Source: Siderastrea radians
Lineage: Eukaryota; Cnidaria; Anthozoa; Scleractinia; Rhizangiidae
Assembly: GCA_964017195.1 (NCBI GenBank)
Contig: OZ024898.1
Coordinates: 1 to 64,000, forward strand
DNA length: 64,000 nt
Direction: 5' to 3'
In this document: positions 9,682-22,573 of the stretch, in pieces
Numbering within the stretch: the stretch's first letter is position 1
Layout of the letters: the number at the start of each line of letters is the position of its first letter
Translations under genes and position numbers: made by a program
Notes under the pieces: model-generated
What the model was told of the DNA's origin: nothing
Seen by the model: only the letters and a program-made list of their open reading frames with translations
Database searches by the model: none

Positions 9682-12600
9682 TTATTCACCTGTTTGATTA
9701 CGCCTAAAGACTTTCTTGATCCTCTGTCGCAGTGACCCTGCAGTGTTATCAATGCTGAAGATAGGCCTGACCACATGCCCTTCATACTCCTTACCAGCAA
9801 TTTTATCCCTTATTTCAGATTTTATAGTTGCGATGTCTTCAAACGGTTTATCAGCATGGGTACCAACAATGACTACTGGGGGCTGAAGATAGGGCAGCTC
9901 TCCATGTGCACCATCAACTGTTTGTCTTCTCATTTTGGTGATACCGTGAACTGTAGAAAGCCACGACAGCAAATTCTCAACATTTGTTTCACCACTGGGG
10001 TTTTCCAAGATAACATTACGATTCCCTTGTCTGGCACAGGGCTGAGCTGTATCATTTAATGACTTGCTGAGGTTGTACACCAGAACATAGATTGCTTGCA
10101 AGGAAAAAAATACAGAATGGGAAGCATAGTACAGATGCTGTCCTGCAAAATCCCATATATCCATAATGACAGCAGATTCTTCTTTGTTGATATCACGTTC
10201 ATCAAGTTCACGTTTGATATACTTGATCCACTGATTTGCATGGTTTGTGACCTCATCTGGAAGTGAGGTGGAATCGATAATCAACTCAGGTTGTGATGAA
10301 GTTTGTTCACTAGCAGCACCTACATTTGGCTCGTCAGTGACCTGCAAACGAATACCAAAAAAAAACTAAATAATGTTCTCAGATTTTACTTGGCCAAGTG
10401 TTTTGCCAACAAAAGGTTAGATACCAGTTAGAAAACTGGAAAAAATTGAAAGGCTCCATGCAAAAATGATGTGGCTTTTCAAGCCAAAAAATACAGTCAA
10501 TAAAAAATATTTTTTGGTGGGAGGAGGGGGGTGGCCAATAGGATATCTTGAACAAATAAAACTAAACTGTTTTAAAAGCACAACATTTTCATTAAAGATG
10601 TTAAAAAAGTCACTAAATTAATTATATATTATGGACAATCTCTTGCCCACTGAGTTTTGGGTACCCAGCTGCAAAGCATCTTTAAAAGTTAAAAAAAAAC
10701 TAGGTAAAATTTTGACGAAAAAAGTTTTTTTTGTGTGTGCAAATGGGCAAATTTACAATGAAAGATTTAAGACAAAGTTAATTAGGATATAATCTTTGCC
10801 AATCTTTAGTCCTACATTGTATTTGTGTAGACCTAATTTGGCTAACAAAATTATATCTCATTTATTTAATCTTTTCCTCAATCCATCTTAATTTTCCAAG
10901 TCCTTTACTATTATAAATTCCTCTTGACTTCTTTCCTGTATTTACTCAATTACACTCGTCAAAGCTCACACAAATCATGCAACAACAGCTTGCCAGCTGT
11001 AGTAAGAATTATGACCCACTGTAACAACTGCAGGGTACATACATGTAAAAAACGTAGACTTGTAATCAGTTTTATAGACTGTACATCAGGACGAAAATTC
11101 AGACTAATGCTTGTTTGGGCTTTGTATGAATGTCTCACACATTATCTGCTTTTTGACAAGTAATGCTTAGCTGAAGTCCACCCTGGTGGTTTGTGATTTG
11201 TGACTCTCACTTAATCACCTGAGTTGCATGTGCCGGCACTATAATGAGCAAAACTAAAACAGGCATTAGGCTTGCAGGGTATATATGTATATTAAGAGGG
11301 AGTACAGTGTAATATGTCATGAGTATTTTCATGCGATTTGGTCAAAAATTCTAACTAGCTAAATCAAACCTAAGAACATTAATTACACGTGTATTTAATG
11401 CAAAATGCACTTAGAACTCAAGGGGAAGATATGAGGTCAATTCTTGAAAGGAATTTATAATAAAGTTTCAATATAACGCACACTCTGATAATTTGGTTGA
11501 AACAGCATGCTTTATCACAGTACAGATGCTCGGAGTAATTTACCTGTGACGCCATTTTGCGCGCACTGGCAATTAAGCTGAAAACCTTTCTTGCGTACCC
11601 TTGCAAGCTACGAATAAAAGCCAATGTCTTTACAAATGTGAGCAAAGCTATAATATTATAAAGCAAATAAAAAAGCCAAAACTGTGTGCTTTGTTCTGTG
11701 ATAAGGCACGCAAGGAAGTGACGAGATCAGTGCTCACTCAAGAAATGGAGAAGCACTCGCCTGCGGCTCGTGTTCATCCTACACTTCTTTCGTGCTCTCG
11801 TCACTTCTTTGTGTGTTTTATCACAGAAAAAAGTATGGTTTTGGCTGTTTTATTTGTTAAACTTAGCACAGACAGTTTATAATTATGGTTTTTGCTAGAA
11901 ATAAGGAAAAACCAATTGATAAAACTGAATGGCCCAGTTTTTTTAAGAATGTGCAATCTGACTCAACCATCTAGCTGTGGCCAGATCAAGGCACCTATAT
12001 TTATGGTGTTACAGTCCTCCAGTACACTATGTTTAAACAAACAGGACCACTAATTTTAGGTTTCCATCAATATACATGCAAACATGGCTTTTAGATATTT
12101 AAAACTTAAAATTTAGGACTGCTGGGAAATTATGCAGTAGAACTCATTGAACTCTCAAGGGTCAGGTGGTATCAATTTTGAGACGTACAGCAGGAGTTCA
12201 CATAGGAAGGCTGCACTATATTTCATACTATTATTACATCAGCAAAACTGTCGATCCACTAATAAAAGTATTATGACTGCCACTGCAGTGAATAATTAAC
12301 ACCATAATGTAGTTGCAAAATGAGGTGTCACTTTAGGCCTCTGAAAGGCTCTGAAAGACACAGAGTTCAAGATAACCATATGGTATTATTGACTAGAAAA
12401 ATTAATTAAGCAGACAGACTTATATATAGTAGTGGTTTCATCAGACTAGGGCAACAACTGGGAGATTTTGACATTATTTTATTTGAGTTTAAGAAGCTGC
12501 CTTAACTTTGCCCTGATTTTCAGTTAAACACTATTAATACAAAAAAAAAGTTTGCCCAAGTAGCTGCCTACTAATTGATGAGCTCTCAGGTGTGTACCTA

Positions 12601-15158
12601 CTTATTATTATTGAGCCCTTGCTAAATTAAGGGATGTTGGGTATGGTTTGAGATTACCGGTAGCTTGATTAAGACTGACTTGTTCCACATGCGCTTTTTG
12701 TAAGCTGTTCTAACACATCATGGTTCAGATCCTCACCAACTAGCCGACCTGTTTATTTAATTTAATGTATTTTATATAAATATAAACTCAGTTATCTCCA
12801 TGTGTGGGTTTTTAGCATTCTGCAGCTAATATGCAGAACTGAAAAGACAAACCTGGTTGACGTAGGAATCTCTTTCCCCAGCATCATTACAATAATAATT
12901 GTGAACATGTTCTTTGCCCACAGTCAAAATCCTTCTTTCCTTATTTTCATCATCATCCTTATGAAATTGTCTTTCCACCACCATCTTTGCCACAATCTTT
13001 GCACATCCTAGCAATCTTTGACTGTTCTGGTCAATTGTTTGCCAATTCTTAACTTGGTCAACATCAACTTCAAATGCTGAAGGATCAACTTGAATTCCAT
13101 CTGTGCTCTGTTCATTAGCATCAAATGGCAGACCAATGAGAGTCTTCTTAAGACTTGTTTTTCCAGCCCTGTCCTGACCTATTAGGAAGATTCGGCCACG
13201 GTAGACATTTACAGATCCATCCTTAAGGGCTCTTTTATAGGCAAGTTGTGCTCTTTGTCCCCACGCCCTTATTTCTCCAGGATCTAATATCAAATAAAAA
13301 ACAAAAGAAACATGACACTTGAGGGTATTTTTTTATCAAAATTATGTGGTTAAATGTAATTTATGAGCAGGTTAATTTCGAGACAATGTGATGGGGGTGC
13401 ACTGAATTTTTGGCTGGACATCACAGATCAACTGCTTGAGCCTGACCATGGAGCAATGCTTCTGGCACTCCTCCCAGGTGCCTTGTACAAGCTGGGTAAA
13501 GCTGGTCTCAGTAGTAATGGGGACAACATTTTTGCTGCATCCTGATGTTGTGTGTATAATACCAGGTTACGTAGCACTTGCAAGAAAATTTCACACGGCA
13601 CAAGTAAAACACACAACACTTCTATGTCTATTTTGCAACATAAAAAACTTGTTGTGCATGTAGGAGGTAATCAAAATAACTTATTGAACTAACAATTTCA
13701 ATTAAAATGTAATATAATGCAACATTGTTGCGTGACAACCTTGGGTGAAATATGCTGCCTGCATGCCACTTGGCCTTTGAAAGGAGGACCTTTATTACCA
13801 TGCAACAACATAGTGGCCAGCATGATCATACAGCTGTACCTGCATGAACGAACTTAGTGCACTTGAGGATAAAAATTGCTACCTGCAGCCATATTGATAT
13901 CATCACGTCTGTCATGCAAACAGTGTGCGCAAAAGTGTGAGTGAAAGTTCAGAGACATTTTTTTTATTTAATAGGCAAAAAACAAGGTTTGAAACAATAT
14001 GTGACACATACAGTGAAACTGTATGGAACAGATAAAGTAGAAATTAACCCTTCAGGTGACTAAATTCACCTTTGTATTAGCAGGATCCAAATTTCACAGT
14101 ATCCCAATTTAACTAATGGTTGGATTCTCTGAGGACACCTTTTGTGTAGAAAGTTAATTAAGATTACCTACTGCCAGGTTCAACAACCTAATTATAAGTA
14201 TGACAAAAAATTAGAAACTGTTACTCTTGTAAAGACCCCAAGCCCTTTAGTTCAAACAGTCAATTATTTAACTCTAAGCAAACAAAAAAGTAGAAAAAAA
14301 CAAACAGTGATATAAATAAATGCTTAATCAGTATGTAAGTAGTATTGCTTATTAATTAATCAGTCAAAAGCATCTTAAGTTGTACCCACCTGTAAATTTT
14401 GTCTTTTCCTTTACCTTTTGAACACTTCTCATTCCATCAACTGTAAAGGGATTGTTCCACAGACACAGCCATATCAGCTTCTCCAGGTCACCGATCCATT
14501 CAGGTAAATCTGTCAGCTGGTTACCTTCCAAGTATAGCAATGTAAGCTCCTTCAGCTGCTGTACACAGGTAGGTACAGCAGACAGCTGGTTGTTCCTCAC
14601 ACTCAGCATTCTCAGCTCCTTCAGGTCACCAATCCATTCAGGCAAATCTCTCAGCTGGTTACCATCCAAGTATAGCGATGTAAGCTCCTTCAGCTGCCGT
14701 ACACAGGTAGGTACAGCAGACAGCTGGTTGTTCCTCACACACAGCGTTTTCAACTTCTTCAGGTCACCAATGCTGTCAGGTAAATCTGTCAGCTGGTTAC
14801 CATCCAACCACAGATTTTCAAGCTTCTTCAGATACTGGACACTGGTAGGTACAGCAGACAGCTGATTGTTGTACACAAACAGCCTACTCAGCTCCTTCAG
14901 GTCACCAATGCTATCTGGAAGATATGTTAACTGGTTTTCACCCAAGTTCAGCAGTGTGAGATTTTTCAGCTTGTTAATATTTGTTGGTAATTCTGTCAGA
15001 TTATTTTTACACAGGAAAAGTATCTCCAGATCCTTCAGGTCAGTGACAGCTTCAGGAACTTTTGACAGCTGTCTGCCACTCAGATCCAAAGCTTCAGTTT
15101 CTCCAAACGGTCCTTTTTCAATGTACTTTCTGAGCTTCTCAGTTGAAATATTTTCCAT
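9682..15158 (-). CDS. LRR-ROC GTPase (ROCO-like), COR domain not found
   Basis: Three exons on the minus strand join in phase: 15158-14390, 13283-12853 and 10341-9690. Exon 1 starts [11 protein letters not shown] and holds about nine 23-residue leucine-rich repeats (consensus LxxLxLxxNQLxxLPxxIxxLKxL). Exon 2 begins [10 protein letters not shown] and has the P-loop [13 protein letters not shown]. Exon 3 has the switch II motif [12 protein letters not shown] and the base-recognition motif GTHADK. These are the G1, G3 and G4 boxes of a ROC (Ras of complex proteins) domain. Exon 3 either runs to the stop at 9682-9684 or is spliced at a donor right after 9690. ROC is normally followed by a COR dimerisation domain, but none is seen in the 9.6 kb beyond. 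A 37-bp splice-bounded candidate at 9580-9544 is unconvincing. The 3' side is full of transposons, so the gene may be truncated. LRR-ROC proteins act in cytoplasmic signalling; a sensing role is inference. Confidence 0.8.
14493..14850 (-). repeat. 138-bp tandem duplications inside the LRR exon
   Basis: Two-LRR units of 46 codons recur almost unchanged at the DNA level: CAGCTGGTTACC...AAGTATAGC...GTAAGCTCCTTCAGCTGC is repeated at a 138-bp offset, with a third partial copy. Alternating repeats read [11 protein letters not shown] and [15 protein letters not shown]. The near-identity of the copies shows recent unequal duplication. Confidence 0.75.
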
Positions 15159-17432
15159 CTTTTAAATGGTGTACTCTTGGAATAAAATCCAGGCTTTTCT
15201 TGGTTTTAGACTCTAAAACCAAAAATATACATTAATTTATAGTACAATAATATTTAAAAATTCAGGCATTAATTCAATCATGATGTACGAGAAGTTCATG
15301 TCATTGTAGTATATTAAAAAAGATGAATTTACAACCTAGTTGAACTGAATATATATATTTTTTCAGGTAATTAAAATAGTGCTTCATGTATCTCTGAACC
15401 AGTATACATAACAACTAATTAAAAAAAAATAACTGTATCCGGAAAATAATAATAACAATTTTAAAGAAATTTATGTTGTTTAGACAAAACTCGCTATCTG
15501 ATACTATAGGCTAGCTACAACCTCATGCAATCAGAATTGTTGAGACATTTGTAAGTCATCCCTAGCCTCTCTCCCCTCCTCGTGTTCTCCTTATCAGGCG
15601 GTAACCGGTAAAATTTACCGCTTGCAGCACCGCTTGTTACCGGTTAGAACCACATACTAAGGCCTGGATTAGAAACATCCAACAGTTTTGGATTGTGAAA
15701 GGATTTATTATCGGATTGAATTATGAAAAGATTTATGTCAGTTGTACTACATACCATGTCTTCTCATTGTCCATGCGTTCATACAATATTATAGACAAAG
15801 TCTTACTATCTCGACATTTCTAAGTTTGTTAGATAATAGTCTCATCTTCTCAATGTTGCCCTCATGCATCTTCCCGACTGTCGACATTTCTCCATATCTT
15901 AGAACATTCGAAAAATGCTATTGTGTTAATATATTCTTTAATTAATTAAGATGCTGTTAGCATTGCCGTAAGATACTAGTGTTATCTGTCTTCTTGATGT
16001 TAAATCATACACTGGTTTTTCAGGTTTGTTTGTAAAAATATAACGTGTTGTTAGTATTGCCTTCTCTTTGAAGGCCTTCGTTTGTGCCTTTGTAAGGAAT
16101 TTGTCTCATCGTCTAGGCATTTCTCCGTACGTTTTTTAGGTTTCTGTAAGCTTTTTCTTCACGATGTTTGTCTGTACGTCATTAATACAGTAACAGTAAG
16201 CGCAAACATGAAGCGTTTTGAAGGGTTTTTGAGGCGTGTGTGAGCCTAGTGTCGTGCGGGAAACATTTCGGGTCTCATGATGACACTTAGAAAACTCCAG
16301 GATAGAAAAGGATTTTCAACAGAACTGCTTTACCGGTCTAAAAAACTCACCTACATGTACCTGTTACCCTGAAAACTAGGGAGAACACTGCCTCCCCCAT
16401 CACAATGTTGAAACCCATATAATGTTTGCAACTGTGTGCCTTTTTTCCAACATTGCTAAGCTGGGAAGGGGTGCAAACCAGGGGGGGGAGCAACTTCCCA
16501 CACATTCTCTTAAATGAAATCCAAACTATGTTCTCACCACTTGCAAAGCAACCTGTGAGGTTCTAGTCAGCGGATATGCCTCCTGCGCGTGCGCAGGTGT
16601 TGCATGTTCAAACAGAACTCGGATGCTGAAGGGAAAAATTATGGCGGCCAAAGGCAGCGGATTTGGTTTTGTCCTTTGGTTTAGGTATGTACTGACGAAT
16701 TGATCGCATTTTACACTTTTATCATGTTTTCGTGCTTTTTGCTTCTTATGAAGACAAAAGTTTATTCTCGGAGTTTTTTAGTCGCAAAGTAGAACAGAAG
16801 CGTTTCGATCAATCCAGTCTGCACTGATCGACTGTATAGCACCAGATAGAATTTTCTGAAGTTGGGTTAAAAACTGGGATTGGGTTCAAAGTACTGAACT
16901 GTGAAATGATCTTGTTAACACATAACTGGATTGGTGAGAATTTTATTTACATGTACGTTGAATTATCAAATTCTAGCATTCAACTTTGAAACGTTTGTCG
17001 CAAACCTGTTCTCCAAGTATAAACAAGCGAAACATTGCTGCTGTACAGCTCGCAGCTGTTGCACTCGCCACTGCAACAAACAAGACAGTGCGAAAACAGA
17101 AGTGTCTTCATCGATGTGCCTTCCATCGAAAATTCTCTTGTACGAAACTGACAGTAAGTTCCATGAGAGATTTGTCACTCACCGCTTACTTTCACCTGAC
17201 AAAATACACAAATTTTGAAAACTATTCCAAATAAGTTGATCGCTACGTCAATCGGAAATATTTATTAGTACGAACACCACTGTCCATGTGTTGACTGGAC
17301 CACTTTAAAGCAAGTGGTGAGAACATCGTTTCTCGGTCCCAGGCCTCGCTTCTATCCCCCCCCCCCCCCTGGGTGCAAATGTACCAAATAACAAATGTTC
17401 CAACAATTTATGCCCAGGGATGTTTTAAGCAT
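15159..17432. other. Mostly non-coding; two weak candidate exons on the plus strand
   Basis: Two splice-bounded stretches stand out. One is an ATG at about 16641 reading MAAKGSGFGFVLWF, up to a consensus donor GTATGT near 16686. The other runs from an acceptor at about 16978 to a donor GTAAGT at about 17153 and reads KRNIAAVQLAAVALATATNK. Their phases do not join directly. They may be the start of a gene divergent from the LRR-ROC gene, or chance. Nothing else is recognised. Confidence 0.25.
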
Positions 17433-17470
17433 CCCACACAGCGGGGGGGGGGGGGGGAGGAGTTGAAAAT

Positions 17471-19060
17471 CAGGGCTCGAGACTAACTTTTCAGCTTAGC
17501 AGCCCAGTGGCTAGTGAGAAGTTTGGTTTCACTAGCCAAAATAAATTTTCACTAGCCAGTCTTTTTTTTTTGGCATAATCTCGCACTGTGTTCAATGTGT
17601 GTAATTTTTAGCCGAGTAAAGTACTGTAAATATGTCTCTCTGTAATCTAAGGAGTGAAGAACTGGCATGTTGACCATTCTACCCAACGGTTAAAGATCCT
17701 CACACGAATACAAAGTATTCGTGCGTTCGGGGCAAATTCGCAGGCACAATGTTATTCACGCCTCTCTTTTCCATTGCGGTTATCATGACCAATAAGAAAA
17801 GTTAACCTTATACGAGCTTGTCATCGTACGGAGAAACATTGGGACTGGAAGAGACTAACATTGTACGAACGTTCTAAAGTACGGAGAAAGACAAGACTGA
17901 TTCAGCACTCAATTCACGTACGGAAGAATGTCTGCAAGAGAAGACCAGTAAATTATGAGGTATTTAAGTACGGAGAAACGTTGAGCAGGCAAAGCTAATA
18001 AGGTTTGAACTTACTAAGGTACGGAGAGACGTTGAGGAGTCATATCGAACACGTTGGCTGTAAATGCACTACAGCAGGGAGAAACACTGCCAATATACCA
18101 AGGTACAGAGACATGTTGAGGAGACACTGAGGCTAATAAAATACGCATCTACCAACTTACGGAGAAACGTCATTAGACAAAACTAATTCCGTAAGAACGT
18201 GTAACGTACGGAAGAACGCCGACCGGACAAGACTATTACAGTAGGACAATAAACTAAGGAGAAACGTAGGGAAGACAACTAATAATGCACGCATGTACAG
18301 ATAAACGTTGAGAAGACAAGGCTATAATACCGTATGAACATCCTAACGTACAGAGAAACGCTCAGAAGTGTAGACGTATCGTACGAATGCACTAACGCAC
18401 TGAAAGCCTTAGGAAAACAAGACCAGTAAAGTGCGAACGCGCTAACGGCTTACGGAGAAACGTTGAGACCGCAAGACTAATAAATCGACAAATGCACTTC
18501 CGTACGGAGAAACATTATGAAGACAAGACTAATATCATATGAACGACGTTACGTAGAGAGAGACGCTGCAAGGGACGAGAAAGTAATATTGTACGAACAT
18601 AGTAATGATTGGAAATAAGTCGATAAAAGAAGACTAAAGAATTGTGTGAACGTACTAACATACGTAACTAGACTAGCTTCATATGAACGCACAAACGGAC
18701 CTTTGAAGGACACGTATGGTGAAACGTTCTTAAGACGGCTAATTTCGATGGAACGTACTAATGACAGAGAAAGGTTGCCAACTGAGACAACATTTAATAG
18801 GGAGAAACGCTGAGACGACAAAACAAGTACCATACGAACATTATGATATCCTTCTACGGAATAAGTTTTAGTTTCTGTTCACTCAATTTGCTTTTGGGAT
18901 CCGATCATCAGAAGCAATATTTAGTTTGGTTTCCATCCGGTACTTAAGTGCTTTGAAAATTTTACTAGCCAAAATGGCTAGTGAAAGCGCAAAACCTACT
19001 AGCCAAAACAGAATTTTTGCTAGTCTGTGACTAGTTGGCTACCGTTAGTCTCGAGCCCTG
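17471..19060. mobile_element. hAT-like element filled with a minisatellite
   Basis: The termini are CAGGGCTCGAGACTAAC at 17471 and its exact complement ending at 19060. Subterminal CACTAGCCA/TGGCTAGTG motifs lie inside both ends. The hexamer GAAAAT flanks both sides (17465-17470 and 19061-19066), and the paralogous empty site supports this. CAGGG ends with a 5-8 bp duplication suggest the hAT superfamily; the 6-bp length is inference for a hAT6-type group. There is no transposase. The interior is a degenerate tandem array. Confidence 0.75.
17810..18850. repeat. Degenerate minisatellite, unit about 50 bp
   Basis: Roughly twenty diverged copies of a unit resembling GTACGGAGAAACGTTGAGAA followed by GACAAGACTAATA and CGTACGAACGCACTAAC. 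Spacing is mostly 48-54 bp. No reading frame is conserved across copies, so the array is judged non-coding. Confidence 0.7.
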
Positions 19061-19521
19061 GAAAATGACGTTCCTAGTCACTTCATGCTATGGACAATGG
19101 TCACAAACAAATTAAAGCTTCCAATAATTAAACATTTGACTTGTTCAATCCATTGAACTGAACACACAGATTATACCTATACATAACACCTTACTATGTT
19201 TGTAGCATCCCCCAGGGGGGAGGAGTTGAAGATGACTTTCCTGGTCACTTCATGCTACAGACACTTGTCACTAACAAGAGCTTGCATTAATTAAACATTT
19301 AACTTGTTCAATCCATTGAACTGAACACACAAGTTATACCAGTCCTATGGATAAATCTAGACCATTCTGTGTATTCTTATATGACAATCAGACCAGTCAG
19401 AGAACTCTTTTTTTATCTCTTTCATCACATGGAATAATTTCAAACAACTATTTAGTTTACTGTCGAACTTGTTTTGTTAAATCATAGTTCGTCCCCTCTA
19501 TGAGCTAAACGGTCAAATCAA

Positions 19522-22500
19522 CCCGACGTAACCAGTCGAACCAATCCGAATGAAAAATCAATCGAACTCAATCAAACTCCAATCGTTCAATTGTTTTTCG
19601 ATTGGTTCGGTAATCGAACAGAATCGAACAGGAACTTTTCGGTGAGTTTGATTTCCGAAATTAATAGAACCAATCGAACTTAATCGACGCGATTAGTTCG
19701 ATTTCATTCAGTAGTAAAACGACATAAATATCAAATTATAAAATAGAGAGATTTCCCTCTTATAACTATGTGAGCCAGGTGTAAAGAAAACATAACACTT
19801 TTCAATCGGTCAACTTATTAAACCTTCATTGTTTAATTGTTACTGAGCGAACTTAAACGGCACAGCAAACTAAACTGCCTTTATATACCTGGGATTATAC
19901 TAACTGGTGATTACTGTAGCTTAAAGTTGTAGTAGAAGTTAGGAATGAGTTAAAGGATTACACTGGGTCACAGATTTAAGACAAATTTAGACAAATTTAG
20001 GCAAATGCAAAAGAACGTACGGATCGACAGAAATTGAAGAATATTGAAACAGATTGCGATACTGGATGGGCTTTTGAAATACTGTTAGGCTGAACAGTTT
20101 TCAAAGCTAAAAAGTTAATGTCATTTGGTGGTATCGGTAACTTTTAATTTAAAAGTTCAGGAGACACATTTGGTTGCGATAAAACTAGCTAATTGGTTCT
20201 GTCATTTAGATCCATCACATAAAAGTAACTTCTTTGCTAAAATTAGGTTTCATTGCGAATATTTGGCAAAACATAATAAAAAAGACTTAACTCGGCCATG
20301 ACCCCGGGGGGGGGGGGGGGGGGGGTACTCCCTATAGTAGGCTATACGGGGAGGCTCTGCCCAAAAGGGGTGCCTTTTTTAAGCTCACAGTACGTAAAAG
20401 GGTTGGGAAATTAAAATTGCTGCAAAGTGGAAGAAATGGTGGCTAAAGCGAGGAATATCAAAGGGTGCCACATTTTGGCGGGCAGAAATAACTACGCAAC
20501 TGAATCAGAACGACTGAAAACTCGGGAAAAACGTGGCGATTACAGGAAATTCTATTGTTTTGGCTTATCCTTGAGGTATAAGAAAGGGGTGCAATTTTGC
20601 TCTAGGTATGTGAAAGGTGTACCATTTTGGTAAAAATTAGTATATTAAAGGGTAAGGGTTTGAACGTTCAGGCGGAGCCTCCCCGTATAAAACTTTATTG
20701 AGTACACCCCTCTCCCCCAGGGCCATGACACAGACCTTTAAACAGCTGTCAGTAAATCATTGCTTTGATATGTAAAAAAAGACCACAGTAATTGAACCTT
20801 CACACAGGCAACAGTGTACAGCATTATACAAAATCATGGACCGCGCGAGGGGTAGGCTGAGGGGGCTTTAGCCCCCCCACTTTTTAGTGCCATTAAAAAG
20901 AAATTATTGAAAAAGTTGGAAAATCCTTTATTCAGTGATTATAGTTTCAGGGTTAACCCGGCAGAACTTGGTTTTCCCCAGTTTGGATCTAATTTTCATA
21001 CGGACCAAACACAAATGGAATACTCCACAAAAGTTCAAATCGCCTTGCTCTCATTTAGCTTGATTAGATGAAACTCACGTGCACTCTAGGAATTCTATCT
21101 TGAAAATGAAACTGCTCATATTTTAATTACAATCGACGAAAGTTGACTCTCTCGCTATTGTTTTGGCCTCTAAATCTTGTGAACTCTCATTGAACTTAAG
21201 TTTTTGTCAACTCTCGTTTTTCGGCTCTGGACCAGGTAAATAGGATTATCGGCAGCAGCGTACTTTGATGTTTGCTGAAAATCGAGTCCTCACTTCTTTA
21301 AGCTTCTCTATATGCATATAAGCTTTGCAACTAGGATAGCTGCTGAAAGATCTCTTTCACTCCTAACGACAACAAATAAGGCATTCAGCAGTTAGGACAT
21401 ACCGATCACAGACAGACTGACTGTGGTGAAATGTATAGCTCACGATACTCAGCTCAGCTTTCCTAGTTGGCCTTATTCTGTAACAATGACAATGATAACA
21501 GGTTTGCCGCTTGCACAAGTCTTAAGAAAAATGTGTTTGAGTTTGAGATCTTAAATGCGAAAACGTCAAGGTTTGCACCTTAATTCTCAGATACGACTTA
21601 AAATGTGTGAAGAAATGACAGACCAGGCTCAGGCGCATTATTTTGGGACTCTCCTGGCTATAATCCTTTAAATACTGACTGGTAATATCCTGACTGGCAA
21701 TATCCTAATACTGACTCCCTAAAAGAATGCAATTTTTCCTATACTGATAAACCAAAACATTCCGACCGCATTCTGTTTATTTTGTTATCTTGGAAACATT
21801 ACTGAGGGAAGGGAATAATGTCGAAACTGAGAAACACTCATTGTATATTCAGTCTTCTACTACAGATGAGGTCACCAAAACGTGCCCTAAGTATCGACGT
21901 ATTAGTCACTGGTAGGTCGAAGAGTTTGATACCCTTAGTATAGCTTTATTCCTTTACTTGTGGCTCTACGTAATGCAGTCAATTCAAATACAATCAAGTT
22001 ATATTGCGCATATGGTCCATGTGTTTCCACGTTCCTATTTACATTGCGCATGTTCTATGTGATGGGTATAAACTGAAAACTTTTAACACACTTGGCTGCC
22101 CTACATGTAGATGCATTGTTAGTCACTAAGAAGACCACTAAACATTTCGCGCGAGGCTGTCACCCCCGCCCCCTTCCCCACACACACACACCCCGATTGA
22201 GATAGCCCCCCCACTTTAAAAATAGGCCGCGTGGTCCCTGAAAATAATCATAACTAGTGCTACCAGTGTTTCCATGACTTTCCGTGTACGCCGGTTGAAA
22301 TAGAAGCCTACACAGAGCTTATTTGACTGCAACGCACTGTTTGAAACCAATTGAAACCGGTTTGGAATGACAAAGCGCAGGCCAAGGACAAAGCTCTATT
22401 GCTCTGAGTTCGATTCTGTTCGATTAAAGAAGTGTTCGATTGTGTTCGATTGGCAATACGCCTGTGTGAGTTCGCTTATGTTCGATTGCCGAACCCAATC

Positions 22501-22567
22501 CAAATCAATCGAACGATTGAAGTTCGATTGAGTTCGATTACCGAACGTTCGATTGGTTTACGTCGGG
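19522..22567. mobile_element. 3.0-kb inverted-repeat element with GTTCGATT subterminal repeats
   Basis: It begins CCCGACGTAACCAGTCGAAC and ends with the complement of CCCGACGTAAACCAATCGAAC. AATCAA flanks it at 19516-19521 and 22568-22573. Both ends carry many copies of GTTCGATT or its complement within about 170 bp, like the subterminal transposase-binding arrays of some DNA transposons. No transposase is recognised inside. It hosts a nested MITE at 20303-20720. The superfamily is not assigned. Confidence 0.7.
20303..20720. mobile_element. Nested MITE with 9-bp target duplication
   Basis: A G-rich left end followed by GTACTCCCTATAG...TATACGGGGAGGCTCTGCC is mirrored at the right by GGCGGAGCCTCCCCGTATA...GAGTACACCCC. 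The 9-mer GGCCATGAC flanks it at 20294-20302 and 20721-20729. It lies inside the larger element at 19522-22567, so it is the younger of the two insertions. Confidence 0.72.
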
Positions 22568-22573
22568 AATCAA

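Larger units (their letters stand above)
17433..19345. repeat. Direct duplication of about 150 bp; one copy split by a transposon
   Basis: One copy runs from GGGGAGGAGTTGAAAAT (ending 17470) to GACGTTCCTAGTCACTTCATG and GTTCAATCCATTGAACTGAA (19061-19190). The second copy, at about 19201-19345, has GGGGAGGAGTTGAAGATGAC followed by the same text. The second copy therefore preserves the uninterrupted target site of the element at 17471-19060. Confidence 0.75.

Noticed and set aside
14452..15165. Plus-strand open frames opposite the LRR exon
   Set aside because: They are shadows created by the periodic LRR sequence on the other strand.
17810..18850. GAAACGTT in the 50-bp repeats as tandem hammerheads (retrozyme-like)
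   Set aside because: No CUGANGA box accompanies the GAAAC in the units.
20832..22243. Possible inverted-end element (GGACCGCG and CGCGTGGTCC)
   Set aside because: Only 8-10 bp of similarity and no exact target duplication.
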